In this document: positions 11,308 through 23,248 of the stretch, piece after piece
Layout of the letters: the number at the start of each line of letters is the position of its first letter
Position numbering within the stretch: the first letter of the stretch is position 1
From: Sporodiniella umbellata
Lineage: Eukaryota; Mucoromycota; Mucoromycetes; Mucorales; Rhizopodaceae
Assembly (NCBI GenBank): GCA_025677835.1
Contig: JAIXMR010000025.1
Span: forward strand, 186,001-250,000
Reading direction: 5' to 3'
DNA: 64,000 nt
The notes under the pieces: model-generated
What the model was told of the DNA's origin: nothing
Database searches by the model: none
Seen by the model: only the letters and a program-made list of their open reading frames with translations
Translations under genes and position numbers: made by a program

Positions 11308-12399
11308 TGCTAAAAAAAACCTTAGAGACAGACTTGTTTTGTAGATTGGGAATAAGGATAGGCAAGGTCTGAGGTGTGAAATCAAGATGACCAAAAAGAA
11401 CCTGACCCTGTTCAACACATACCACAAACTCCTCTTGAAACCCAAACAGAGTACGTGCACCGGGACCTGAGAAATAGTCAAGTTCGATAAAACGTTTTTG
11501 ATCTTTAGAAATGAGCAAACGGCCAGAACGAGTCAAGACCACCAGGCAGTGATGCTTTAAAACTACCAACTGTTGAAAAGGGTCCCTGCTGTCACTCGCC
11601 CTTAGCAATTCGGATGAACTGGTTGACTCGTAAGGTTTGGGCAGTAGCCAGATCTGGCCTTGTTCTGTCAGTGCATACGTCGATTGATAAAAGTCGCTCG
11701 TGATATGGATCACTCGGTCTTGGATCCCTTTGACTTGGGTCCGAGACATATCGCCACTACAGTACCACACTGCATTCTCTTTAGAATATCCCGCCACTCG
11801 TTCCTCACTATTTACAATCGAGGCCATACAGCTGCCGCCTTGTTTCAAGAGGTGGTCTGCGTAAAGGTCAAACGTACGGCTCGCGCTGGCTAAACAGAAT
11901 CGGTTATGCACATACTCTCACTATTTGTCTATTTACGTGTTCTACGGAAATAAACATGACCCAGGCGATCCAAAGCATACAAATACATATTCGTCAAAGC
12001 GATCTCTATAATCTCCTTACTTACAAAAGAGTCGATTCGAAAAGGTTCAAAGCACATACTGGCTTTTCTTGTTAGTACATACAAAAAAAAAAAAAAAGGC
12101 TGGCCATAGGCATACTTTTCAATACTGGATACCCCAAGATCCGTAAAGTCTTTGGGGGATGTTTTCCAAGCATATACATCAAGCTGTTTTAATGATAGAT
12201 AAAAGGATCTCCAGCACTTCTTTTCCCAGCAAGAGAGTGTTTGGCCAAACCGAAAGTCTTGTAAATATCTCTTTTTCCAGACAAGATTATCTCCCAGTAG
12301 ATAATAAAACCATCGATTGACCAGAGACAGACTCAATAGACTATCGAGTTCAAGGCAGTCTGTGATTTGATAAACAATGTCTCCAGGCAATAGAAGCAT
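11027..12399 (-). CDS. F-box protein with RCC1-like repeats
   Basis: Four exons on the minus strand (12399-12116, 12058-11937, 11889-11307, 11243-11027; 1206 nt, 401 residues). The N-terminus is an F-box (LLLPGDIVYQITDCLELDSL, then LSLVNRWFYYL), which in this family binds Skp1 in SCF ubiquitin ligases. The rest has RCC1-type blade motifs such as YALDRLGHVYF, YALTEQGQIWLLP, VVLTRSGRLLI and YAALTQKGEMLVW, suggesting a beta-propeller for substrate binding. The first intron contains a poly-T run and an ACTAAC branch site. The frame is also open through it, so retention would insert QPFFFFLYVLTRKAS-like sequence; splicing is preferred. Substrates are unknown. Confidence 0.85.
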
Positions 12400-12812
12400 C
12401 TTTTCTCTTTATATATACAATAAGTAAAGAGAAGGGGAGAAAGGCTAATCGTGATTGAAAATGTTTATAGAATGTCGGGATTAGAAAAAAAAAAAGGTAA
12501 GCATTGGTGCTCAGGCACCAGAAAAAAAAAAAAAAAAAAAAAAAAAAGAGGGGAGGGGGCATCTTCTTTTATATGTACACTTTATAAGTAGATCGAGAAT
12601 CGTGTGAGTGGGCATAAAATCTATAGATCGCCTTCTAAACTACAAAATTCTCAACAAAAAAGCTTCTTCTACATGTGAAAAAACATGTATCATACAGTTG
12701 TTCAGTGAGATTGTGCAACGAGAAAAAAAAAAAAAAAAAAAAAAAGCACATTCAAATATTGCAGCAACGTACAGTAAGCGAAACACCAACATGCGGCTTT
12801 TAAAACAAAAAG

Positions 12813-13043
12813 CGGCCTCTGAAAAGTCTTGAGGGGTCGCTTCCATTTTCTCAAAAGGCTCCAAAAGGATGGTCTGTTAAGGGTACACCAGCTATTGTAG
12901 CCATACATAGCGACGGAGAAGAGTCATATATAGTCTTTGGTGAAGATTTAGTAACATATGTTGTATCAATGGAACTTTGGAATCTCCAAGAACACTTACA
13001 AAAAACCCAACCTCTTAACGTACTATCACTGACCATTATATGA
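12813..13043 (+). CDS. Unidentified terminal exon, 76 residues
   Basis: An open plus-strand segment after a possible AG acceptor at 12811-12812, ending at TGA 13041-13043. The translation reads like real protein (GTPAIVAIHSDGEESYIVFG, then VTYVVSMELWNLQEHLQ). No start codon is present, so one or more exons should lie in 12560-12810, where an open frame (12608 onward) contains a lysine-coding poly-A run. No family is recognised. Confidence 0.35.
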   Translation, partial: RPLKSLEGSLPFSQKAPKGWSVKGTPAIVAIHSDGEESYIVFGEDLVTYVVSMELWNLQEHLQKTQPLNVLSLTII

Positions 13044-13974
13044 AACTTATTCAAAAAAAAAAAAAAAAAAATACTATAGATTCCGTTCTAAAAATGAAAG
13101 GATAGTATTACTTTAGTTCTTTTTCTTTTTTCTTTTTTCTTTTTTTTCTTTTGTTCAATTCTTCAAATTAAAACGCTTATATATATATTGTATAAATCCA
13201 CGTAATTTATTGAAAGAGCTCATAACAAAAGACGATATAGACTTGAAAAATTTATTTGCTCATACTAAAGAATAGTAGGCGGAAGAGTAGTCAGAGAACC
13301 TTACACTTGATATAAATACTGGAGCTTTACAATGACTGACTAAGCTGACCAACCAGAAGTATTGAGCAATTGCCAATGCTTAGTTCAAACAGTTTTCATG
13401 ATAAAGCCATTTTAACAAATGAACCATCAGAACATTGTCAGAAAAGCTCGTCAAGTAGACGAGGAAACACCAAATAGCATTTGGAAATGTTGGCAGGCCC
13501 AAAACAATTAACATGTCGGTAGCTATCAATTAAAAAGGCCACTTCAACAGACAAGAAATAGAGAGATATTTGGCGTCTCCCCCCCCCTCTGCCTGTCCAC
13601 ATAGTTGACAAAGGGGGCCGTCTCAACGTACAGGGTTCTAGCTATGCAAAATAACATATGTGGATTTTTCTGTAATTAAGATGAGATTGTTGGACAAAAC
13701 AAGATAAAAATATTAGATCCATCATTCCCTCATATTCTTTGAAAAGTGCTTAGCCCTAAAGAAAAAACTCATAATGAGATTAGACCACAAACAAACTCTA
13801 CTAATTACTCTTTTTTTCCCCCTGAGTTTTGGGAGTGAGGCAGACCCTTCCAGGACAGGAACAGTCTCAGGGAATTATTTAAGCTTTTTGAAGGTAACTC
13901 TTGATAAAAAAAAAAAATAGCTATCTAGGAATGAGAAGACACTGCCTAACTATTGGCAACGCTACTACTCATAG

Positions 13975-14235
13975 TTAAACCAATATACTTAAGTGTATCC
14001 GCTCTCGAGGGAGCCAATTTGTATATCTTTTTTCATATTCCCCTGAATTAAACCCAATTGAACTGTTTTGGTCAGCTGTCAAAAGCAAATTGAAACAAAG
14101 TAAGTTTCTAAAAAAAAAAAAGAAACAATGATAGTTGGAGTTAGTGAGATATGTGATAGCTTACATTTAGGTGATTTCCAAGGTTCACTCTACCAAATGT
14201 CTTGGTGGGTATTTTCACAAGGAAAACTGTAAAAA
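13975..14235 (+). pseudogene. Remnant of IS630/Tc1-type DDE transposase C-terminus
   Basis: The plus strand encodes FSYSPELNPIELFWSAVKSK (about 14030-14100), which matches the YSPxLNPIExxW motif around the last catalytic glutamate of Tc1/mariner-IS630 transposases. Upstream frames are broken by stops, and an A run interrupts the downstream tail. The catalytic D-D part was not found, so this is a short relic. Confidence 0.75.
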
Positions 14236-14639
14236 AAAAAAAATGACAAGATCCAAAAAAAAAAAAAAAGAAGGGTGCACCTTTATAGTTCATTTAATTT
14301 ATTAGTAATAAAACAATAAAAACCATTGAATTAGTGATGGAGAAAGATATTATTAAGGAAAAACGCTTCATCAATGTACACTTCATAGGAGGGATACTAT
14401 AAATACTCAACAACAATGAGCTAATTACTAGTTTCAATGCATTCTGAATGTGGAGAAAACTAAACATATTTTCAAAAAACAATATATACGCCGGTAATAA
14501 TCAACCTTATTGGAAGACTTTAGCAAGGCCTTCAATGACTACTGGTGATAAAACAGTATCATCTAAACTGTTGTTTCACACACAAAAGACTATTAAGGTA
14601 GAGATTTTTATCACTATAACGTTATCTCATTGGCAACAA

Positions 14640-14712
14640 CAGTGCCTTTTTCTTGTTAACGACAACGGTCTTGCCTTTTTCTTGTTAACAACAACGGTCT
14701 TGCCTTTTTTGA
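14640..14712. repeat. Short direct repeat (two units of about 30 bp)
   Basis: The unit TTTTTCTTGTTAAC with a following ACAACGGTCTTGCC is present twice in tandem with one or two mismatches. It sits in the transposon-relic region and has no assigned role. Confidence 0.7.
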
Positions 14713-15794
14713 AGCGACGGCAACAGTCGATGAAACAATTCTTTTTAATTTACCCCGCGTCAGTCGGCTAGGGATTGATCTGATGGGCCAACATAGTTTT
14801 CTAAACATTGATGTGATGGATTTTATTATCAATGAAATAATTGGTAAGTTTAATGTGTAAACTTTGTTACGACATGTAACAATTACTAATTCTTTCTTTT
14901 GGTTTAGGACCAAATGTAGTGAACTGATATTTTTCTCAGCCAGCTGAATGAGCAAACGTAGATGTTTTATATACAGACTCTTTCCTACTCACTTTGGTTT
15001 AAGTACAGTGAATATGGATGATGATTTTTCGTGTTGGTTTGTACAATATTGTGAAGAAACAAACAACCAATACTCTGCCAAACCAGTGGCCCTGGTTTTT
15101 ATAGTCAACAAAATTAGAGATAGCGTGGTGAGTCAAACCAAAAAGGACAGAAAACAAAAATTCTTGCTCAAATTACCGAGTTATCCATAGGCTAAAAATG
15201 CTTATTCCTCAATGGCTATACCATCCACAACCATTTAAATGTCATACCCCTATATCTGCTGGTTGATCTAAACGCGTTTTTTGACTACTCAAAAGGTATC
15301 CGCTCTTGATTAACGAGACAATCCAATTATTCAGCAGCTGTATGCTACATCCAAACTATTGTTTTTGAATGTGTGGCTACCTATGAAAAAACGATATTTG
15401 ATGACCTTTTGGGATTGTGCGATACTAAATCGAAATTTCAAAAAGGCAAAGAAACCCTTGAAGACTTATCAAGCAACAACTTGAAAAAAGTGTGCTCTTT
15501 ACTGCCTGAATAACGGTTTAAATATTGTAAAATCGTATATGGCCAAATATATTTTTGATCAACCAACATCATTAATAGCTTTGTCCCCAGTGCTAATACC
15601 CACACTTCCATCATTGCCATCGCCGACAGGTTCACCAGAATCAAATATTGTAAAAACTACTATACGAACACCGATATCATCGTCGTCCAAAAGTTGGACC
15701 TTTCAGAGGTCGCCCTTCTATCGAAAAAAAAAAAGCCTTACTAAGAAAGCCTAGAAAAGCTTCTAGAGCACCTCCATCCCGAATACAGCACGTA

Positions 15795-15960
15795 GCATAA
15801 TATGGAGACTACTATATAACAAACCGCCAACAAGGCAAAATCTATTTAAGATAGTAAAGAACTTGACAGCCAAAGACCAATGTACACACTGCGACCAGAT
15901 TGAAAACGATGGACACTTCCTGTGAAAATGCCTGCACAAAAGAAACGCCTGATTCACCAT
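15795..15960 (+). pseudogene. Remnant of LINE reverse transcriptase zinc-knuckle tail
   Basis: The plus strand encodes IWRLLYNKPPTRQNLF and then CTHCDQIENDGHFL, stop, KC. This is the W-x-LL and C-x2-C-x7-H-x4-C arrangement of the zf-RVT domain found after reverse transcriptases of LINE elements. A TGA replaces the tryptophan expected before the last cysteine, and another stop follows soon after. No reverse transcriptase domain is preserved upstream. Confidence 0.6.
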
Positions 15961-16455
15961 TTCCTATCGCTTTTTCGAAAAACCTGAAAGCGAAATCTAC
16001 ACTGAACCCTTTAACTAAAAAATTGCAAGTCCAAAGACAGTAGGAACTAGACAACCGGACTGTTGTAGCTTGTGGGATATTCAGCATCGCGCGAATGCAC
16101 TGAAACCACATCTTTATGACACTCGTTTTTTTCTGACGAATCTGTTACTAAAACCACTTTGCTTCCAAGATAGTTTGTAGTAAAAGCAGGATGTATTTCA
16201 CTGTTTTATTGATTTATAATTTTAAAGTGACCACCTATTGGTGGCGACATGAATAAAACATTGTACAAAAAATAAAAACCACCCACTGGCGTTACTTACT
16301 ATACACAAAACACAAGAAAGAAAAATTAGCGTTTTAGGCAACCAAAACATACGCTGAACTACACTTTCTAAGATTGCCTGTTTCAATAAACTAAATTATG
16401 AGTTGAAAGTAAGGGGGAGGGCCTCACTTGTGAACTGGGAATGAAATCAATGCCC

Positions 16456-16486
<31 letters not shown>

Positions 16487-16533
16487 TTTTTTTTTTTTTT
16501 TTTGCTGAGAAGTGTTTTTTTTTTTCTAGTGAA

Positions 16534-16782
16534 ATGTTTGCTTTTAGACACCTATCAAGAGCCCAACAGAGCATCAAAAGAAATTACGCTACTTCTTCAA
16601 AGAAAGATTCATTTTATTATCGCTATGGAACTCCTTTGGTGAAATGTACCGTTTTAGCTTCAACTGCAAATGTTGGATGGCAATTACTATGGCAGCATTA
16701 CGAGTTTCAAGAATATAGAATAGAATCAGACAAAGCTATAGAAACTCTCGAAAACAGAATAAGAGCTTTAGAACAACAATAA
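16534..16782 (+). CDS. Small putative mitochondrial membrane protein, 82 residues
   Basis: A single-exon frame. The N-terminus is basic, with arginines and hydroxylated residues but no acids before position 24 (RHLSRAQQSIKRNYATSSKK), typical of a mitochondrial presequence. A moderately hydrophobic stretch (VKCTVLASTANVGWQLLW) may be a membrane segment, followed by a heptad-like helix (AIETLENRIRALEQQ). The frame stays open upstream to 16441, but a T run and TAG immediately precede the chosen ATG. The family was not identified. Confidence 0.6.
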   Translation: MFAFRHLSRAQQSIKRNYATSSKKDSFYYRYGTPLVKCTVLASTANVGWQLLWQHYEFQEYRIESDKAIETLENRIRALEQQ

Positions 16783-16970
16783 CTCCCCCCCCTTTTTTTT
16801 TTTTTTTGTCATTCTTTCGACTACTATCACAAACAGTATTGTAACAATAAAACTCGACAAACAACAACAGACGAGAAGGGCCTATATTTGTATACTTTTT
16901 TTTTTTTTTTTTTTTTTTTTTTGCATATTTTGTATGTTTTCAAATTTTTTTATTTTTCGTTAAATACAAT

Positions 16971-17548
16971 TTAGGCCTTGTTAGCACGGATACCCTTGGA
17001 TTCACGCTTCTTTTGGACCTTGACAGGTCTTTGAGAGGAGATGACAGCAGAAGCACGGGCAACGGCAGCCTATACAACACATACATGCATAATTAGTATC
17101 CCATCTTGTACTTACACACAGAGAGAGCGCTTTTATATATATAATTCAATCGTTCAACTTACAGCACGGAGATCAGGTCTGTACTTGTTGCCACGAGCAA
17201 TCAAGTTGGCGACAGACTTGGAAGTTTGACGACGGGTCTTGGCAATAACAACAGTATTGGCAGATTTGGCAGGAGATTGCTCCTTGTTAGCCTTGCGCAA
17301 GGTAACGCGGACACCACGGGCAGCAGGGATAATAGCAGCAGTCTATTGTTTCCAAAACACATCAGTTTCTATATATTCTTTTCTTGTTTTTTTTTTTTTC
17401 GGCTTACTTTGTGGTTGGCGATACCAGAGTACTTGAAAGAGTTGATGTTCAACAAGTTGGAGGGTTCAGAAGAGAATTGAACATTTTGACGTTTAACAAG
17501 GAAAGAGTTGTTGTTCTTGATGATACCCCAGACTAATTCGGCACTCAT
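16971..17548 (-). CDS. RPL28: 60S ribosomal protein eL28
   Basis: Component of the large cytosolic ribosomal subunit. Three exons on the minus strand (17548-17408, 17342-17163, 17069-16971) give 420 nt, 139 residues, the normal size. The N-terminus MSAELVWGIIKNNNSFLVKR is the family's conserved start, followed by FSSEPSNLLN and KYSGIANHK. The C-terminus is basic (PVKVQKKRESKGIRANKA). All introns are GT-AG. The gene is divergent from the PAK kinase. The symbol refers to the eL28 family (mammalian RPL28), not to yeast RPL28, which is uL15. Confidence 0.95.
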
Positions 17549-18334
17549 GTTCTATCTCATGTCAATATACGCTCTGTTTCTATATTCCTTTATTTATTTG
17601 GCATATATAAGCCACCGTGTGGTCTACTTACGGCAATATGTGAAAGAGAAGGAAGAATTCCTTCAACCTTTTTTTTTTTTTTTTTTGGTGGACAGCCACT
17701 CACACCCATTACCCACAGCGAAATGATTGGGTTGCGACATGAGTGGCTTAGATTAATGATAGACAAGTGGATTCTATCGCTTTTTTCCATCTGACTTTTT
17801 GCCTTCTCTCTTATTTTAGATTCTGTTTTTCAAAACGAAATAAAGCCACAAAAAGAAAAATTACGAGTGTCAATGTCATACTCTATATGGTCTTTAGGTT
17901 TCTGTTTTTTTTTTTTTTCTCCTTTTTTGACCGGAACTCTAATTACTCAACTGAAAACACCGACAAAGTTATAGGCATATGTATATACACACGCACACAG
18001 ATATGTATCTATGTATAGATGTTTATTAAAAAAAAAAAAAAAAGCGGGAACATAAGATCTTTTCACTCCCTGAATATGCATACGCCTTATCCTTTCAAGT
18101 CTCTTTTGATTATTATTTGTTAGTAGATAAGATAAAGGCAGAAATAGATAAAATCAATAAAATACAATAAAAGTTTTTTTTTCTCCTATTTTGTGTGTGT
18201 ATGAGCCTGTGTGTATTGGTGTGGGTGTGAGTACTTGTGTTTATTTATTGCTTCTTTTTTTTTTTTTCATTTCTCTTTCCTTTTTCTCTCTATTTTTTCT
18301 TTCTACCACAAACGTTGGGAGTGGCCAGCAACTG
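17549..18334. other. Divergent promoter region between eL28 and the PAK kinase
   Basis: An AT-rich 786 bp interval with poly-T runs near 17670 and 17908 and a poly-A run near 18028. No gene was recognised. It must hold the promoters of both flanking genes. A TAAAATCAATAAAATACAATAAAA-like stretch lies near 18150, but no specific factor site is claimed. Confidence 0.5.
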
Positions 18335-20301
18335 ATGGGCAATACACATTCAACCTCATCTATTTATTCAGAGCCTAATGGACAATACTACCATCCTACA
18401 CGATCGCTTCGAAGCAAAAAAAAGCTGAGAAGGTTTGGATCCACTCTGACTCTCAACAAGCTTTACTCGCAATCTGAAAGTCTCAAAGCAAACTCTTGGA
18501 AAAAACAATACGGAGAAAAGATATTGGATATTAGCAAACCCACTAGATTTGAACACGGTATCCATGTTGAATACGACGACGGAAGTGGAAGATTTATGGT
18601 AAAGACTGACATGTATATGAAATAAGGAAAAACTTGCTTTTCCCCTCATGATGTTAATATAAGAAACCTTTAGGGATTACCGGACGTTTGGCAAGAAAAC
18701 TTTCCCAGCAATGATATTTTAGACACAACATTTATTCATCCAAGCCTTGTACCTCAAAGTATAATGAAGACTCCTTTTTTTTTAGCTAGTTTTTAACTAG
18801 TTTATTAGCTTCACACGATACAAGTATTGGACAGCCTTTCAATGTCAAGCATCATATCCACGTTGAATTAGATCCAGAAGGTATTGGATTCAAAGGATTA
18901 CCCAAGGCATGGAACGAGATTCTCAACAAAACTTCTGAAAGGCGGCTGGTTTCAAAAATCGAATGTCCAGAGTCTATCACAACAGATGAATCCACTATCA
19001 GTAGCTCGAGAAAATCTTCCTTGCAACAACCTATAGTGAAACACGATTTGGATGATATTGCCGACAGTCCAATGATCGACCCAGAATCTATCTACACAGA
19101 CTTTTTACTCATGGCAGAAGGAGAGTCAGGCCCAATGTTTACTGCAAAGCATATAGCAACAGATAGAACGGTACACCATTTTTTTTTTATTTTTTTTTAA
19201 AAAAAAAAAACGATTTTGTTCTACCCCTAAAGCAGGATCCTTCTTTTAGGTGGCTATTAAGAAAATATCAAAAACAGCCACATTAAAGCTGAGCAAAATA
19301 CGAAATGAGTTACTCACAATGAAGATGAGTCGGCACCCTAATGTGGTAGAGTTCATTACAAGCTTTGTAACCAAGGATGAAATTTGGGTACATACATACA
19401 TTCACATATATTTTTAAAAAACTAGAATTGACTCCTCCTCCCCCTCCCTCTTTATATATACATATATATACATCAAGGTGGTTATGGAATATATGGACAT
19501 TGCCCTATCTGATATATTATCGCTTGAAGTCAACGGATCGTTTATTAAAGTAGAAGAAAGTACAATTGCTCGTATCACTCGAGATATTTTAAGAGCATTG
19601 ACTCGTATTCACACACTGAATCGAATTCATCGCGACATCCGAAGTGACAACATCCTATTAAACAGCAGAGGAGATGTCAAATTAAGTAAATAGAGCACAT
19701 ATACAAACAAAAAACTAACTTTTTTGTTCTATCAAAAGCTGACTTTGGTCAATGTGCACAACTAACCAAATCACAACCCAGAAGAAATTCTATTGTTGGA
19801 ACGCCTTATTGGATGGCGCCTGAACTTATCAAAGGACAATACTACGATAACAAAGTAGACATTTGGAGCTTAGGCGTTCTTTTAATCGAAATGATACAGA
19901 ACAACCCGCCTTATGTAGAACTTCCACCTCTCAAAGTAAAAAAAAAAAAAAAAATGAAAAAAAATGAAAAGGGTCTAATTTTATTTATGATAGGCTCTTT
20001 ATATGATTGCATCCAATGGCCTACCTCCACTGACTGAACCGGAACGTTGGTCAGATGAGTTCAAAGATTTTTTAAAGCTTTGTACCACTGTAGACCCCAC
20101 AGAAAGACCAGATGCAAGTATTCTATTAAAGGTAACCATTCTTTACTGAAAAAAAAAAAGATTCTTATCCCCTTTCTATAGCATCCATTTATTCTTTCAT
20201 TTGCTGGAACAACTGAAAATGTGGTTCATTTGATTGAACAAGCAAAACAAATTGAAAGCAGCCTTCAAGAAGACGCCATAGAAAATGACCTTTCTATATA
20301 A
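18335..20301 (+). CDS. PAK/Ste20-type protein kinase with two CRIB motifs
   Basis: Serine/threonine kinase of the p21-activated family, 503 residues. Exons: 18335-18598, 18674-18758, 18809-19170, 19250-19387, 19478-19685, 19739-19935, 19994-20131, 20182-20301 (1512 nt). The start MGNTHS fits an N-myristoylation signal. CRIB motif 1 is at about residues 66-95 ([18 protein letters not shown], then GLPDVW); motif 2 is at about 123-150 ([19 protein letters not shown], then GLPKAW). These bind Cdc42/Rac in PAKs. In the kinase domain VAIKK supplies the ATP lysine (241), the catalytic loop reads HRDIRSDN (334-341), TDFG is intact, and [10 protein letters not shown] is the activation-loop end. The loop has R where HRDxK has lysine, and the glycine loop (AEGESGPMF) is poor. 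Activity may therefore be altered. Confidence 0.92.
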
Positions 20302-20393
20302 ACAATATATATTTATTTACAAAAAAAAAAAGTGCTGCTATGAATTTATACCCTATCTTACGTAATAAAATTTTTTCTATCCCTCTTTCTTTG

Positions 20394-22018
20394 TTACAAA
20401 AAGTCATAAAGGTATTTATCTACTTCAAATCGAACACTTTGTGCTATTGCCCGGATGAATTCAAAATTCACATTACATTTGTATTTCGAACCATCCAATT
20501 TGTCTAAACTGGTTGTTCTAACCAACAAACGCAACGTTGTTAAGCTTGTAATCTAGAAGAAAATGATATCCATTTCAATAACGCTTTTCAAAAAGAAATG
20601 GGTTGTAAAAGAGCCATCTACCTGAAGTTGTATATCGATTGTATCTTCCAAGGGTTCATCTAAAATACTATAGAATATAGCCAGCATACGTTCGACAGGA
20701 AATGCTTTAGGACCCAATAGCTGCTGACGCATCTTACCGCCCAAGTTGTCCACTCGTTTACGTGTTCCTCCCCCCTTTTTCTTTCTTCTTTCCTCAGCTG
20801 ATTTGGCAAAGTAACGTACATCGAAACGGGGTGGATTATAAGACGCCAGATAAGAGGATATCAACAAGAATTTTGAATAATAAGGCAGATCGAAATCGGT
20901 TCGGCCGACCACTTTTTGCTGTTCGGTCCATTCGATACTCGACATCTCTCTTAAATATAGTTTTTCAGTGGCCTCTGCAAAATAGGGCTGGGCCAGTTTG
21001 ATTAGTTTAGGTGTCTCGTGTATCTGGGCAAGTCCTTCTTGTATTGGTTTGATATATAGAGGAAACAAAAGAGCTGCAAAGTAACGTAGCTCATTCAGAT
21101 CTTTACAGTTGTGGCAAAAAATCGAGTAGATCACTTGAACAAAACCTGCATAAAAGCTCTGGGTGAGTATAACAGGTTCATATTCGGTTTCGATTTCAGA
21201 AGGTGTAAAGTCAAACTGCAAAATCTGCAAAATATCTTGTTCAGAATAGTCAGGGAATCGAATCATCAATGGTTCAATCGACCCTCCTTTCACTCGGAAT
21301 TTTTCAAACGATATGTTGGAAACCATAATCACACATATATTCCTACTTGTCTGTTTTTCTAATCAGTAAATAAACTTTATATATATATATATAAATAAAC
21401 GTTTATATAAATGCACTCCCCATACAAGTTCTGATAGTCGAAGTAATCCCGATAATACATTGTTAGGCAGCTCTCTTAATCGTTCAGCTCTATCCAACAG
21501 CTATCGATAACTATTAATATTCATATTTTTTTAAAAAAAAAAAAAAGAAAAAAGAAAAACCAAAAAAAAAAAAAGTCTGACAATGTACCAGGAAAGCAGG
21601 CTTTTCTGTGCCAATGTTTGTTTGAACAATAGTTCTTACAAATTGTTGTAGGGTATCAATGCGTTTAAATGAAGTGTAATTGTTCTTATGATCAGGTTTG
21701 TGTCTACAAAACCCATCAAGAGCACGTTGAAACAATAATCGCGGTGTAAAGCTTTCAACACAATGGATAGAAGAAACAGAATGATAGTCATTCAGAATTC
21801 TTTTTAAAACAGACGTTTTTCCGGTAGAAGGTGGGCCGTACACGAAAATACTTTGAGGTCGGAAAGCCTAAGAGTCGTTTTAGGTACAAGCAAACAAAAA
21901 GTCAGCACGGAACTTCTTCATTTCTCTCTTCGACTTTCTCACATACACTTGAAAACAATGCGCTGATGTAATGGATCTGTTCAGATCTTCCAGGAAATTT
22001 ATCACAAAGTTGACACAT
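20394..22018 (-). CDS. ORC5: Origin recognition complex subunit 5
   Basis: AAA+ subunit of the nuclear complex that marks replication origins. Exons on the minus strand: 22018-21947, 21867-21589, 21500-21426, 21350-20622, 20552-20394 (1314 nt, 437 residues; animal and fungal ORC5 are about 435-480). The Walker A motif GPPSTGKT is at about residues 35-42. LLDRAERLRELPNNVLSGLL corresponds to the Walker B region. The C-terminal half has the family-specific LPYYSKFLLISSYLASYNPP and LLGPKAFPVERMLAIFYSI, ending in the conserved YLYDFL. It is convergent with the PAK gene (about 90 bp between stops) and divergent from ubiquitin-eL40. Confidence 0.95.
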
Positions 22019-22502
22019 GTTAGCTGAGAAAAAAAATTAACAAAAGACGCCATGTTTATTTTTTAAAGGAGTTTTCTCTCCGAAAAAAGCGGTGGGTGAC
22101 CATTTTTTTATTTTTTGAGTCTCTATAAATCTGCTTTGTAAAAGGCAGAGCCCACCTATGAGTCGGTTTTTTTTAAAAAAACGCACATACACACATACGC
22201 ACACCCAAGCGTGTTTTAAAACGATTTGAAAGCACAACACTTATTTTACTGTAAGTCACGTGCTTCTGTAGATCCATCCTAGCGTCCGAAAAAAACAAGT
22301 CACATAACTCACTTTCTCTCTCTCTGCCCCTCCCCTCTCCTGAAAAATAGCCGAAGCTTAATGCACGCACTGGGTTAAAGTAAACGACTCCCAGCCAGAA
22401 GATTTTACAACCCCCTCTATTAACTCGTCCAAGAAAAGGTACTCAGCTCACTCTAATAATCCATCCATCCATTACTTAAACGGACCTCTTTAGTTTTTTA
22501 CT
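22019..22502. promoter_or_regulatory. Shared upstream region of ORC5 and ubiquitin-eL40
   Basis: A 484 bp interval between two start codons, so it must contain both promoters. A palindromic CACGTG (E-box-like) lies near 22257, and CT-rich stretches occur near 22312-22340 and upstream of the eL40 ATG. No factor can be assigned from sequence alone. Confidence 0.5.
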
Positions 22503-23052
<550 letters not shown>

Positions 23053-23248
23053 ACTAAACGTCTTCCTGCAAACAAGCTTAATAAAACACATTCATTCTAC
23101 AAAAAAAAAGGCATTCCAAAAAACAAAAACAAATGCAATCGTTTATTAATAATCTGAGTGTTGCTTTATTTGCGGTGTATTTAAAAAAATGTAAAGAAAG
23201 TCAAAAAAAAACATCCCTTAAAAAGAAATTATCTTTTTAAAAAATTCT

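Larger units (their letters stand above)
13044..16533. other. Transposon graveyard, no intact gene
   Basis: About 3.5 kb with decayed mobile-element pieces, described separately (DDE transposase tail near 14.05 kb, LINE tail near 15.85 kb). Other fragments are an open frame at 14948-15190 (CWFVQYCEETNNQYSAKPVA), a weak one at about 14700-14860, and a direct repeat of about 30 bp at 14645-14710. Stops interrupt every reading frame of useful length. Confidence 0.65.

Noticed and set aside
12059..12115. Reading the first F-box/RCC1 exon straight through the poly-T run
   Set aside because: A GTATGC donor, an ACTAAC branch site and a CAG acceptor make a 57-nt intron that keeps the frame, and the retained peptide would be four phenylalanines in a row.
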